A DNA stretch of 64,000 bases, taken from positions 428,703 through 492,702 of the forward strand of contig JAHCIQ010000003.1 in NCBI GenBank assembly GCA_026129135.1, given 5' to 3'. The stretch is from Cyanobacteria bacterium TGS_CYA1 (GTDB taxonomy: Bacteria; Cyanobacteriota; Vampirovibrionia; Obscuribacterales; Obscuribacteraceae). Positions 25,968-34,063 of this stretch are shown in pieces. The notes beneath the pieces were generated by a model that saw only the letters and a list, made by a program, of their open reading frames with translations, did no database searches and was not told where the DNA came from. Positions within the stretch are counted from its first letter, which is position 1; the number at the start of each line of letters is the position of its first letter. The position numbers and the translations under genes are program-made.

Positions 25968-27193
25968 TTTAGGGCTCTCGCTTGGGCTAAAAGTTTGTTA
26001 TTGGGTCTGGTCAAAACGACTTGCAGAAGTCCAATTTGTCTGGTGGCAAAAGCAGCTTCGCAATAGCAGAAATAGTAGTTCCATTTGCGAATAAACTCAT
26101 CGCCAAATCCTAATTTTCTGATCTCGGACTCTGCTGCATTAAAATTGTCACGCCACATACGAAGCGTCTTTGCGTAGCTCTCTGCATAGTCACTAACAGA
26201 ATCCAACTGCAAATCTGATGTCGTACTGGTGGAACGGATAACTCTTTCAAGTGAGAGAAGTAAGCTGCCTGGAAAAATGTGTTTTTGGATGAAGTCGACA
26301 CTATTTTTGAGTTGTTCGTAGCGGCTGTCAGAGCTTGAGATCATTTGTATAGCAACCAGTCCGTCTTTTTCAAGCAAGTTGGAACATGCTTTGAAAAACG
26401 GGTCGACCTGCGCATCGCCTAAAGCTTCGACCATTTCTATCGATACTATTTTGTCGAATTTGCCTTCCATGTGCCTGAAATCTTTCAACAATATTTCAAC
26501 CTGCCCGCTCAAATCTTCAGCGGCTATTCGAGATTTAGCATATTCGAATTGTTCTTGCGAAATCGTGATACCCGTTATTTTGACACCATATTTTTTTGCA
26601 GCGTAGCAAGCGAATCCGCCCCAACCGCAGCCAATTTCTAAAATATGATCGCTTTTCTTGAGTAGGAGCTTTCTACAAATGGTCTCGTATTTGTTTATTT
26701 GTGCTTCTTGCAGACTTTGACTGGCATTTGCAAAAATCGCACTCGAATAGGTCATTGTCTGGTCGAGGAAAAGAGAAAAGAATTCATTTCCAAGATCATA
26801 GTGTTCATGTATGTTTTCTTTCGCTTTGCTGACTGTGTTTGGTCGAAGCCAGTGCGCGTATTTGTTTATGATGTGCAGTAAGTTTAGAAAGCTATTTTTA
26901 TTTCTTGAGCCTTCAAGCACAGTCGATTCATCGGCGTTCGCGATGAACCATTCTATAACCTCGGTCAAATTAGATGTTGACCATTCGCCTGCTATGTATG
27001 ATTCTGCAAAACCAATGGCACCGTACTTGATGCAGCGGTCGAAAAACGCGTTTGACCGTATACCAATATTGGCATCTATTCCATTTGACATGGAGCGATT
27101 GTTTAAACTGCTACCATCAGGCAACGTCAAAGAAAGCTTGCCTTGCGGCATGGCTGTGAGAGATTGCAAAACGATATCTCTAAATATTTTCAC
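25964..27193 (-). CDS. cfa: Cyclopropane-fatty-acyl-phospholipid synthase
   Basis: A 409-residue CFA synthase family enzyme that transfers methylene from SAM to the double bond of a membrane phospholipid acyl chain. The N-terminal lipid-binding domain (about 1-110; SNAFFDRCIKYGAIGFAESYIAGEW) precedes the SAM domain with YDLGNEFFSLFLDQTMTYSSAIF, ILEIGCGWGGFACYAAKKYG and KIVSIEMVEALGDAQVDPFFKACSNLL, and the tail contains LRMWRDNFNAAESEIRKLGF. Length and motif order match canonical CFA synthases. The gene overlaps DUF1365 by 14 bases and DUF1295 by four. Substrate unsaturation could come from the desaturase at the head of the operon. Confidence 0.93.
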   Translation of the reverse strand: MKIFRDIVLQSLTAMPQGKLSLTLPDGSSLNNRSMSNGIDANIGIRSNAFFDRCIKYGAIGFAESYIAGEWSTSNLTEVIEWFIANADESTVLEGSRNKNSFLNLLHIINKYAHWLRPNTVSKAKENIHEHYDLGNEFFSLFLDQTMTYSSAIFANASQSLQEAQINKYETICRKLLLKKSDHILEIGCGWGGFACYAAKKYGVKITGITISQEQFEYAKSRIAAEDLSGQVEILLKDFRHMEGKFDKIVSIEMVEALGDAQVDPFFKACSNLLEKDGLVAIQMISSSDSRYEQLKNSVDFIQKHIFPGSLLLSLERVIRSTSTTSDLQLDSVSDYAESYAKTLRMWRDNFNAAESEIRKLGFGDEFIRKWNYYFCYCEAAFATRQIGLLQVVLTRPNNKLLAQARALK

Positions 27194-27968
27194 GCTCTTT
27201 CATGCTCCTTAGAATTTTTGTCTGCAATTGGGGGTTAGATTCTTTGCGAAGGTGTGGCACGCCTTTAAACCACAAAAGCAATGCGTGTGCGTGGATGCCG
27301 AAGGTCACCATAAAATTGCTCAGAGGATATTTGAACATGCACTCAATCAACGCCCCATCTGTCAATTCGCGCCGCTTGCCTTGCATTGATGCCACCAGAA
27401 TAGTTTCGCTTAGTCGATTGGTCGTTACTTGAACCCCAAGCGACTCAGCTGGTTTTGTAATCTCAAAGATAATTTGGTCGTCAAGTTTAGTAAAAGGACT
27501 TATATAAAACTCTTTGTCGAATTGCGCTTTGAAGGTCGAGTCAGTCAAATCGTTTTCGGTCAAAAGATAAGCTTTACGCTCATAAAATGTGTTGCAAACT
27601 TCGCATACAACCGCTTTTAGCTCCATCGATTTATCGAAGCAAAAATAGATAGAAAGAGGGTTGAAGACATAACCAAGGTGTCTTGGATTTGCAAGCAAGA
27701 AGATTTTTTCTATTTCGATGTCACACTTTTGTTCTTGCAGATAGCGCGTCACTTTGCTTTGAATGGTCTCATTTCCTGCGTATAAAAAATCGGAGTCTTT
27801 GAAGTTAAACAACCCGAGTTTGTTGTGATTAAACCAGCGAAGTGTTTTGCTCAGTTCGTCGAGTTTGCTTAAATCAAGAAAGAGCATGAAATGTCGGTTT
27901 TTGAAGCTGTGTCGCTTTGGTGACATTCGATGGTGTTCTATGGATAATTCGTAAATCGCCGATTTCAT
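27180..27968 (-). CDS. DUF1365 domain-containing protein
   Basis: A 262-residue cytoplasmic protein: SAIYELSIEHHRMSPKRHSFKNRHFMLFLDLSKLDEL, ANPRHLGYVFNPLSIYFCFD, AVVCEVCNTFYERKAYLL, EFYISPFTKLDD. These are the diagnostic DUF1365 motifs (the MSPKRHSF start, GYVFNPLSIYFC and EVxNTFxERxxY). Its biochemical role is not established, but it almost always lies between a COG2907-type FAD oxidoreductase and a CFA synthase, as here, which implies a step in the same lipid modification. It overlaps both neighbours. Confidence 0.93.
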   Translation of the reverse strand: MKSAIYELSIEHHRMSPKRHSFKNRHFMLFLDLSKLDELSKTLRWFNHNKLGLFNFKDSDFLYAGNETIQSKVTRYLQEQKCDIEIEKIFLLANPRHLGYVFNPLSIYFCFDKSMELKAVVCEVCNTFYERKAYLLTENDLTDSTFKAQFDKEFYISPFTKLDDQIIFEITKPAESLGVQVTTNRLSETILVASMQGKRRELTDGALIECMFKYPLSNFMVTFGIHAHALLLWFKGVPHLRKESNPQLQTKILRSMKERENI

Positions 27969-29239
27969 GAAGCTAGTTTCCTCAAAAGCAATCGGCTCAA
28001 CTCTACGCTCGATGCATAGGCATCTTCGTGAAAACCATAACCAAAATAACTTCCGGTAAAATAGAGACCTTTAGTTTGTTCGCGATTTAAGCCTTTTAAC
28101 TTATCTTGGGCGTTTAGCGTGTCTGTTGTAAAAATGGGATGCGTGTAAGGAATTTGTACTTTTATGTGCTTAGGCTCAACGTCAGGATTTTCGTCTAGCG
28201 TGACAAAATAATTCTTTTTGCTCGCTAGATTTTGCAAGCTGTTCATCCAATAATGCGTTGAAGACCTGAGTTCGAAGCCTTGTTTCTTGAATCTATAATT
28301 CCAAGACGCCCAGTTGCCTTTGTGCGATGGCATGACACTTTCATCGCTATGCAAAGTCGCTAGATTTTTGCTGTACTTAAACTTGGACAAAAGCTCTTTT
28401 TCCCGCTCGAATGATTCAGGAATTAAATTCATCGCTTCATCGGCATGACAAGCCAGAATGCAATAGTCGAAAGTGTGATTTGCACCAATTGCTCGAATGA
28501 TTATTTTTCCATCTGAGCTTTCTATCGATTCGACTGCCGAATTTGTCAAGATTTTGGCGGGCGTTTGTTCAACCAACTGTTTAACATATGTTTGCGAACC
28601 ACCCTGGATGGTGAACCAATCGAGCTTGCCGTAAATACTGAGCAATCCGTGCGAATGCATAAATTTCGCCAGTTGAATGATGGGAAATTTTGATACCACT
28701 TCGGGTGTCGCCGACCAGAGCGAAGACATCATTGGCAGGATATAAAAGTCTAGGGTTTCTCTGGGCACATTTGCGTTTTGAATTGCTTGTTCGATAGTTA
28801 AATTGGTCGATTCGCCCTGGTGCCATTTTTCTAAAATGGAATGACACATAGAATTGAACTGTCCCACACCTTGCACCATGCGCAAGAATCGCAAATTTAC
28901 TAAATTGGATTTTTTTGCAAATGCTCGCTTGATACCGGTGCCCGACCACTCTAAGTCGAGCGGAAAATGCTGAACGCTAAACGACATATCGGTAGGGTAA
29001 ACTGGCGTTTTTAAGTCGGTTAGTAACTTGGTAAAATTAGGATATGTTGACTGGTTGAAAACCATGAATCCTGTGTCGATAGGGATAGTGCGGTCGTCTT
29101 CGTTAATTTCGACAGTATTTGCGTGCCCTCCCACCCTTTCGTTTTTCTCAAATAAAGTGACATGCATTTGCTCGCTCAGAATATTTGCGCATCCAAGCCC
29201 TGCAATGCCACCGCCAATGATTGCTACCTTAGCTTTCAT
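27965..29239 (-). CDS. FAD-dependent oxidoreductase (amine-oxidase fold, COG2907 type)
   Basis: A 424-residue flavoprotein. ATG 29239 overlaps the desaturase stop (ATGA) and starts right at the dinucleotide-binding fold: KAKVAIIGGGIAGLGCANILSEQ...TLFEKNERVGGHA. Further landmarks are IDTGFMVFNQSTYPNF, SFSVQHFPLDLEWSG and the C-terminal ALYFTG-like segment GLYFTGSYFGYGFHEDAYASSVELSRLL closing the FAD site. Such enzymes accompany DUF1365 and CFA genes, and relatives participate in acyl-chain dehydrogenation in the Rhodobacter furan fatty acid and other branched-acid pathways. The exact reaction here is inferred. Confidence 0.9.
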   Translation of the reverse strand: MKAKVAIIGGGIAGLGCANILSEQMHVTLFEKNERVGGHANTVEINEDDRTIPIDTGFMVFNQSTYPNFTKLLTDLKTPVYPTDMSFSVQHFPLDLEWSGTGIKRAFAKKSNLVNLRFLRMVQGVGQFNSMCHSILEKWHQGESTNLTIEQAIQNANVPRETLDFYILPMMSSLWSATPEVVSKFPIIQLAKFMHSHGLLSIYGKLDWFTIQGGSQTYVKQLVEQTPAKILTNSAVESIESSDGKIIIRAIGANHTFDYCILACHADEAMNLIPESFEREKELLSKFKYSKNLATLHSDESVMPSHKGNWASWNYRFKKQGFELRSSTHYWMNSLQNLASKKNYFVTLDENPDVEPKHIKVQIPYTHPIFTTDTLNAQDKLKGLNREQTKGLYFTGSYFGYGFHEDAYASSVELSRLLLRKLAS

Positions 29240-30090
29240 CGTACTACTCTGAGATCCCAGACAAGCCCGCACCAGCTCATAACTTTCAATATCATGTAGG
29301 TGAGGTCTATTTCCCAGAATTTTTGTCCCTGATTAACGCTGCCCGGATTCTTGTGGTGGTTGTTGTGCCAGCCCTCGCCCATAGTAATGAGGGCAAGAAC
29401 AAAATTGTTTCGGCTAGAATCATCTGTCTCATAGCGTCTGGTCCCTGACAGATGGGCAAGTGAATTGATTAAACACGTGCAGTGAAACAAAATGACTGTA
29501 GATAAAAACAACCAGGCTACATATTTGAACCCACCAATGGCATAACAAACCAGGCTCAAGACCACAATCGGCACCCAGTCGAATCGGTTGAGCCAAACAA
29601 GCTCGGGATAAGCCGTAAAGTCTTTTATGCGCTCGTAATCTGTAGGAATATTCTTTTCGCTCGTTATCCAGCCAATGTGAGACCAGACAAAACCACTTTC
29701 AACGGGAGAGTGAATGTCTTCTTTTTTGTCGGAAAATTTATGGTGGTGTCTGTGGTGAGACGCCCACCAGAGCGGACCTCTCTGACACGAAGCCGTGCCT
29801 ATGAATGCAAAAACGAATTGAAGAATACGTGAAGTTTTGAAAGAGCGATGCGCAAAATAACGATGGAAAAAGGCAGTGATAGCAAACATTCGGACCCAGT
29901 AAAGCGCGATGGCAAGTGTCACCACGTCGCTTGTGACGCTAAAACAAAATACGCTCGCGCCAAGCGCATGAAGCACTACGAAAGGTATCCATCTGCCTAG
30001 GCTTGACTGATTGTCGGTTTCGCTCAGCTCAGATAATGACTTGGAAGCATTATCAGAGTCGAGCGCTCTGAGGATTTTTTGAGCCAACAT
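29236..30090 (-). CDS. Acyl-CoA/acyl-lipid fatty acid desaturase
   Basis: A 284-residue di-iron membrane desaturase of the stearoyl-CoA/DesC type. The three histidine boxes are intact: HRYFAHR (H76 and H81, HX4H), SHHRHHHKFSD (H112, H115, H116, HX2HH) and GEGWHNNHHKNP (H242, H245, H246). Four transmembrane segments flank them. It probably introduces the delta-9 double bond that downstream CFA-type enzymes modify, and needs oxygen. It is the first gene of the six-gene minus-strand operon ending at 24106. The promoter should lie in 30091-30170. Confidence 0.93.
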   Translation of the reverse strand: MLAQKILRALDSDNASKSLSELSETDNQSSLGRWIPFVVLHALGASVFCFSVTSDVVTLAIALYWVRMFAITAFFHRYFAHRSFKTSRILQFVFAFIGTASCQRGPLWWASHHRHHHKFSDKKEDIHSPVESGFVWSHIGWITSEKNIPTDYERIKDFTAYPELVWLNRFDWVPIVVLSLVCYAIGGFKYVAWLFLSTVILFHCTCLINSLAHLSGTRRYETDDSSRNNFVLALITMGEGWHNNHHKNPGSVNQGQKFWEIDLTYMILKVMSWCGLVWDLRVVR

Positions 30091-30170
30091 TGGAATTTTG
30101 CCTGGTTTCCGGGTTTATGGCTCAATCGTATAAATGCAAGATGATTTTCAGATGAACTTCTGAATCGAAT

Positions 30171-30830
30171 TTACTTAGTAAGCGTAATTTTTCCGGTTCC
30201 ATTGCAAATCGGGCATTTGCCCATGTTTTTCGGGCGTCCGTTGACGTATTCTATGACTTCGCCCATGTGGTCGTTGCTCCAGTATTCCGAGCCGCCTTTG
30301 CCAGCCGGGTCCAAATACGGATAGACCATCCAAACCAGTCTATCGGGTGTGCCTGCAACTTTCATTTTGCGCCAGCCTTTCATGCTCGGCTTGAGACAGT
30401 TGCCTGGACAAATGCCTTTCATCATGCAAGAAAGTTGTTGAGCACATTTTTGCGCTTTGTTTTTTACCGATATGCGTTTGCCGTTTTCTGCTACCAATTG
30501 ATACTGCTTCAATGCCTTGTCGTAATCTTTCAAGTGAAAATAACATTGTCCGGCAAGAATTGCGCATTCACCATCATCGGTGCTTGTATCGGCAGCTTTC
30601 TTGTAGTGTTTGAGCGCTTCTGCATATTTCTTCTCTTTGAAAAGTTTTGTGCCTTCTGCATATTCTTTTTGTCGAAGTGTTTCCTGTGCTGCATCGGGAG
30701 CGTCTTGGGCATACGCACAAGAAAAGGCAGCCAGCACTAGCAGAACTGCTAAAAGGTTTAGACACCGACTTTTCAAAATACAACTAACATAGTCTATCCA
30801 GTGGGGCGCTATCCAATAGTGTTTGGGCAT
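30171..30830 (-). CDS. Secreted TPR protein with C-terminal Cys motif
   Basis: A 219-residue protein. A signal segment (CLNLLAVLLVLAAFSCAYAQ) is preceded by an unusually long N-terminal arm, and a shorter start is possible. Two or three TPR units follow (YAEGTKLFKEKKYAEALKHYKKAAD, CAILAGQCYFHLKDYDKALKQYQLVAE), then a Cys-containing linker (CMMKGICPGNC) and a DnaJ-like half zinc motif CPICNGTGKI at the very end. The combination suggests a periplasmic scaffold that binds a metal or a partner. It lies 80 bases from the desaturase gene. Function unknown. Confidence 0.7.
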   Translation of the reverse strand: MPKHYWIAPHWIDYVSCILKSRCLNLLAVLLVLAAFSCAYAQDAPDAAQETLRQKEYAEGTKLFKEKKYAEALKHYKKAADTSTDDGECAILAGQCYFHLKDYDKALKQYQLVAENGKRISVKNKAQKCAQQLSCMMKGICPGNCLKPSMKGWRKMKVAGTPDRLVWMVYPYLDPAGKGGSEYWSNDHMGEVIEYVNGRPKNMGKCPICNGTGKITLTK

Positions 30831-30947
30831 TTCAAGCTCTCGTAAATTTGCACGGGCTTATTATCGCACCTTGTCTGTTTCGACTTAAAAAATTGAACTA
30901 AAAATCCACGGGAGACGTCTTAATAATTGAGACTTCGCAGTTTGTTC

Positions 30948-30987
30948 TTGACTGTCTGGCTCGATTTGTTATACAATATGTTATACA
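30948..30987 (+). promoter_or_regulatory. Promoter and direct-repeat operator of the toxin-antitoxin-like pair
   Basis: A candidate -35 TTGACT (30948-30953) and -10 TATACA (30970-30975) are separated by 16 bases. The octamer GTTATACA occurs twice, at 30968-30975 and 30980-30987, 12 bases apart, with one copy covering the -10 box. Ribbon-helix-helix antitoxins commonly autorepress through such short repeats, and the second gene of the pair looks like one. Confidence 0.6.
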
Positions 30988-30998
30988 GGATTGTGCTC

Positions 30999-31274
30999 AT
31001 GTTCAAAGAGTATAGAATTCTGCCCAGCGCATACAAGCATGGGATTACCGAAGCGGAAATCGATAACGTTCTTTCAGATTTTAATTTCACACAACGTATT
31101 TATGAAATGCACGATGACGAACACGGAAATCCTCAAGATATGTATGTGGCACACACAGGAACAAGGCCCTGGCCTATTGAAGTGGCAGTAGCAAGACGCC
31201 AGAGCGAAACAGTTGTTTTTCACGCATCCAAAATTTCCACGATTTACCGATTTTATTACAAGAGCGAGTCATGA
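30999..31274 (+). CDS. Putative toxin-like small protein of a type II TA pair
   Basis: A 91-residue protein starting at ATG 30999 (AGGA nine bases upstream); longer in-frame starts have no ribosome site. It reads KEYRILPSAYKHGITEAEIDNVLSDFN, DMYVAHTGTRPWPIEVAVAR, TVVFHASKISTIYRFYY. A small alpha/beta protein that starts with a KHGI-like helix, ends with a strand and lies upstream of a ribbon-helix-helix-like gene fits a BrnT-like toxin, where the toxin precedes the antitoxin. No catalytic residues can be assigned with certainty. Its stop overlaps the next start (ATGA). Confidence 0.55.
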   Translation: MFKEYRILPSAYKHGITEAEIDNVLSDFNFTQRIYEMHDDEHGNPQDMYVAHTGTRPWPIEVAVARRQSETVVFHASKISTIYRFYYKSES

Positions 31275-31585
31275 AAAAGTCAAAAAGTAGTATTTCGAGT
31301 GAGGAACGAGCAACGTGGCGTGCGAACATTGGTCGCGCCGCAACGGAAAAAATCGCTAAAAGTGAACAACTCAATTTTAGATTGGAAGAACGCACAATTC
31401 GAGAACTGCAAGGTATGGCTTATGATCGCGGTTTGCCATTAGGTGCGATGATTCGCGAATGGGTAGTTGAGCGAATGTTATTGGAGAAAATGGGAAAAGA
31501 AGAAGTTTCCAAAAATTCCATAATTGTCTTGAATGAAATTTATGCAAAATTGCAGGATTTTTTAGGTCCACATCCAAGAAAGTAG
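31271..31585 (+). CDS. Putative CopG/BrnA-like antitoxin
   Basis: A 104-residue protein whose centre, KSEQLNFRLEERTIRELQGMAYDRGLPLGAMIREWVVERM, is a ribbon-helix-helix-like segment: a strand, a helix with an alternating hydrophobic face, a turn at GLPLG and a second helix. A basic N-terminus (KKSKSSISSEERATWRANIGRAATEK) and a helical C-terminal tail flank it. It is coupled to the upstream toxin-like gene by ATGA overlap, and a direct repeat overlaps the common promoter. Together they form a probable type II toxin-antitoxin pair. The order and sizes fit BrnTA, but sequence identity to BrnA is not obvious. Confidence 0.6.
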   Translation: MKKSKSSISSEERATWRANIGRAATEKIAKSEQLNFRLEERTIRELQGMAYDRGLPLGAMIREWVVERMLLEKMGKEEVSKNSIIVLNEIYAKLQDFLGPHPRK

Positions 31586-31594
31586 TCCTGAAAA

Positions 31595-31927
31595 ATGAGC
31601 GAACCACTTACTTTATTGCATAACGAAGAGCTTATCGCAGTTACTTTTTGCGAAAATGAATTGCAATTGCTTTTTGATGATTATGAAATAATTGTCTTGG
31701 CCAAGCTTTTCGTCAAAAAGAAAGTTGGATTTATTCATCCTCATCACGAAGGATGGCGTGATGCCTTGTGTGAACAAATTAATAAGATGGTGATTGATAC
31801 TAAAGTAGATGAAGACGACGTCGAAATAATTTTCGAAAATGAAGTCTCCATATTTATATCCAGGCGTCTAAAAGATAGAACCACTGATAAAGCTGTTCTT
31901 TTAAAAATTCCGGAATATTATTTTTGA
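31595..31927 (+). CDS. Small protein of unknown function (tandem paralogue 1)
   Basis: A 110-residue acidic, strand-rich protein without signal or membrane segments. The pattern is LLHNEELIAVTFCENELQLLFDDYEIIVLAK, then HHEGWRDALCEQINKMVIDTKVDEDDVEIIFENEVSIFI. The following gene has the same layout, so the two are diverged tandem duplicates. It starts nine bases after the antitoxin-like gene and may belong to that transcript. I do not recognise a family. Confidence 0.6.
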   Translation: MSEPLTLLHNEELIAVTFCENELQLLFDDYEIIVLAKLFVKKKVGFIHPHHEGWRDALCEQINKMVIDTKVDEDDVEIIFENEVSIFISRRLKDRTTDKAVLLKIPEYYF

Positions 31928-32292
31928 TGGTTAAAAATAGATTGGCGAAGTTTTGGCAGCTTTTGGAAGGTAAAAAGCTTGAACAGGTAATGTTTATCCA
32001 TGATTGGATTTCAATATCATTTGGTTTGAGAAGTGGTTTAACCATATATAGCAAAATTACCGTTGTATCAAATAAGCATGCTGTTTCGATGGGCGAGAAA
32101 GGTTTTAGAGATCAAATTTGCGGGCTCATCGGTAAGAAGGTTATAGACATTGATGAAGACCAAACACATTTTTTAGTCATTTTTGAAGATAATTCAATAT
32201 TGAAATTTGAGTTGACCATTCCGGATGGTTCAACTCCAGAGGCAGCCATCGGTGAAATAGAGGGACATCATGTGGTGTTCTTTAATGAGTAA
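31927..32292 (+). CDS. Small protein of unknown function (tandem paralogue 2)
   Basis: A 121-residue protein coupled to the preceding gene through TGATG (ATG 31927; a TTG at 31924 is also possible). It reads LLEGKKLEQVMFIHDWISISFGLRSGLTIYSKITV, then EKGFRDQICGLIGKKVIDIDEDQTHFLVIFEDNSILKFEL. Position by position this follows paralogue 1 (LxxxxLxxVxFxxxxIxIxF, a E-G-(W/F)-R-D-x-(L/I)-C motif, KxVID, then IIFENxVSI against VIFEDNSIL), so the two are homologous. Function unknown. Confidence 0.6.
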   Translation: MVKNRLAKFWQLLEGKKLEQVMFIHDWISISFGLRSGLTIYSKITVVSNKHAVSMGEKGFRDQICGLIGKKVIDIDEDQTHFLVIFEDNSILKFELTIPDGSTPEAAIGEIEGHHVVFFNE

Positions 32293-32418
32293 AAACTATC
32301 CTAAACCCTAATTGACCCATCCAAGTTAGCCCGCTTATACTTGCGTTGACTCGCACTTTCGCGCGTCGCTTATTAGTCCACCTTACTATTACCACTTTTT
32401 TGTTTGAGGATGACTCAA

Positions 32419-34050
32419 ATGCATAATCATGCACGTTTGATGCTATGCATCGCCGTTTCGTTTTTGCTCGCCCCTGCAACTTGTGCGCAGGAAAAATCGC
32501 AACCAGCAACAGGTAGTCGAAATACTGCTTGTGCCATCATGATAATGCCAGACGAAAGATTGGCTGGTATCGGCAACGACATGCCAGCCGTGCGAAAGGC
32601 TCTCGATCTCGAAGTCACCAGTCGCCTCTGGGGCTCGGGAAAAATTGCAGAGCTTGAAAAAGTTTATAACAATGCAATAGCCGAGGCTCGCCAAAACAAA
32701 GGACAGAATAGTGTTATAGAAGCACGTGTTCAGAAAGAGTTGGGCGACCTTTACGTAAAAAAAGGAAATTACAAAAGTGCGGAGCCGCCGCTGCGAAAAG
32801 CTATCCAGATACTGGAAATGCCATCAAATGCAAAGGCTAATCGAGATATTCTCGCAGGATGCTATGAGTACATGGGTTATGTTTATAATGGCAAAAAGCA
32901 ATTCCCACAGGCGCTGATTGCGTTCAAAAAATGGCTCACAATCATGGATGCCGATGGCGTTCTTGCACGAGAACCCTCAAGCGACAAGTATGCATCGGCA
33001 CTTGAGCGTATTGCAGATGTGTATACTGAGCAGAAAAATTTCAAGGCTGCTGAGCCGCTTTTGAAGCGTTCACTTGTGATAAGAAAATTGACTTATGGCG
33101 AAAACGGCTATATGACAGGCTGCGTAAAAGAACGACTTGCTAAAGTGTACGAGGGTCTTGGGAATTCACAGGAAATTGCCAAAATAAATGACGCATTAAT
33201 TCAGAGCAAGATAAAAGAGCTTGGTCCCGAGCTTGGACCTTTTTATGCGAAGTGCTCACAAAGTATTGCAGCATCCGAATCTATTTTGCCTTTAGCGAAA
33301 ACGGTTGGACCTGGCTCAAATTGGAATCTTGATTTATTTACCAAAGAGATTCAAAAGAAGCTAGGCGCCACCATCGAAAATTCGGCATGGTACAAAATAC
33401 CTGGTTGGTACGCCGGTCTCTGGGGCGAAATTCCAAAAGGAGTCAAAGTCAAAGAAACCAATGGAATTCTCTGGACCGACCCGCCTCCTATGGGTTTCTA
33501 TTCTGGACCGGGACCGTTTGCATCTCGCAAAGGCTTCATTCGCAGCAATAATGGATGGTGGCATCTTGACGAGAATGGCGAGCAAAGCCCATGGACGCAG
33601 TCGGGCAATGTGGGCTCAGATAAGCTAGTTTATATTTATTACCACTATCTTGCACCTGTCACCAACAGCGATGGCAGTGTAAAAATCAAAACAGTGGTGA
33701 TGAATTTTGAAGTCAAACCAAAAGTTACTGTCTCAATGAATAATATGACCAGTTTATTTCCCGCTGGAACTGTCACACGAGTATGGCAAGAGAACCGCAT
33801 CTCAATCATTCAGCAACTTGCTCCAAGAAAATATGCTGGATACAACTGCGAGAGAGTCTACGATTGGAATGGAAAAGAAATCAGCACCACACCCGAGGGA
33901 CATTCGGTATTTCGCAATGGAGGTGCATGTTGGCAGAAAAAGTGCGGCGAAGCTAAGGCTGTGGAATTTGCTGGAAGAAATATAAAACAAGAATTGAAGC
34001 AATATTTGACCAAGCGCAAAATGTTCGACGAAATCAAAGCGCTTCAATAA
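32419..34050 (+). CDS. Secreted TPR protein
   Basis: A 543-residue protein. GAGG nine bases upstream supports ATG 32419 over ATG 32410. A signal peptide (LMLCIAVSFLLAPATCAQ) is followed by four or five TPRs in residues 85-280 (VQKELGDLYVKKGNYKSAEPPLRKAIQIL; ERIADVYTEQKNFKAAEPLLKRSLVIRKLTYG), of the Kinesin-light-chain/CHAT-associated type. A C-terminal domain of about 240 residues with WYKIPGWYAGLWGE, PWTQSGNVGSDKLVYIYYHYL and TRVWQENRISIIQQL is beta-rich and unknown to me. Probably periplasmic. Confidence 0.75.
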   Translation: MHNHARLMLCIAVSFLLAPATCAQEKSQPATGSRNTACAIMIMPDERLAGIGNDMPAVRKALDLEVTSRLWGSGKIAELEKVYNNAIAEARQNKGQNSVIEARVQKELGDLYVKKGNYKSAEPPLRKAIQILEMPSNAKANRDILAGCYEYMGYVYNGKKQFPQALIAFKKWLTIMDADGVLAREPSSDKYASALERIADVYTEQKNFKAAEPLLKRSLVIRKLTYGENGYMTGCVKERLAKVYEGLGNSQEIAKINDALIQSKIKELGPELGPFYAKCSQSIAASESILPLAKTVGPGSNWNLDLFTKEIQKKLGATIENSAWYKIPGWYAGLWGEIPKGVKVKETNGILWTDPPPMGFYSGPGPFASRKGFIRSNNGWWHLDENGEQSPWTQSGNVGSDKLVYIYYHYLAPVTNSDGSVKIKTVVMNFEVKPKVTVSMNNMTSLFPAGTVTRVWQENRISIIQQLAPRKYAGYNCERVYDWNGKEISTTPEGHSVFRNGGACWQKKCGEAKAVEFAGRNIKQELKQYLTKRKMFDEIKALQ

Positions 34051-34063
34051 TTGATATTAAAAA

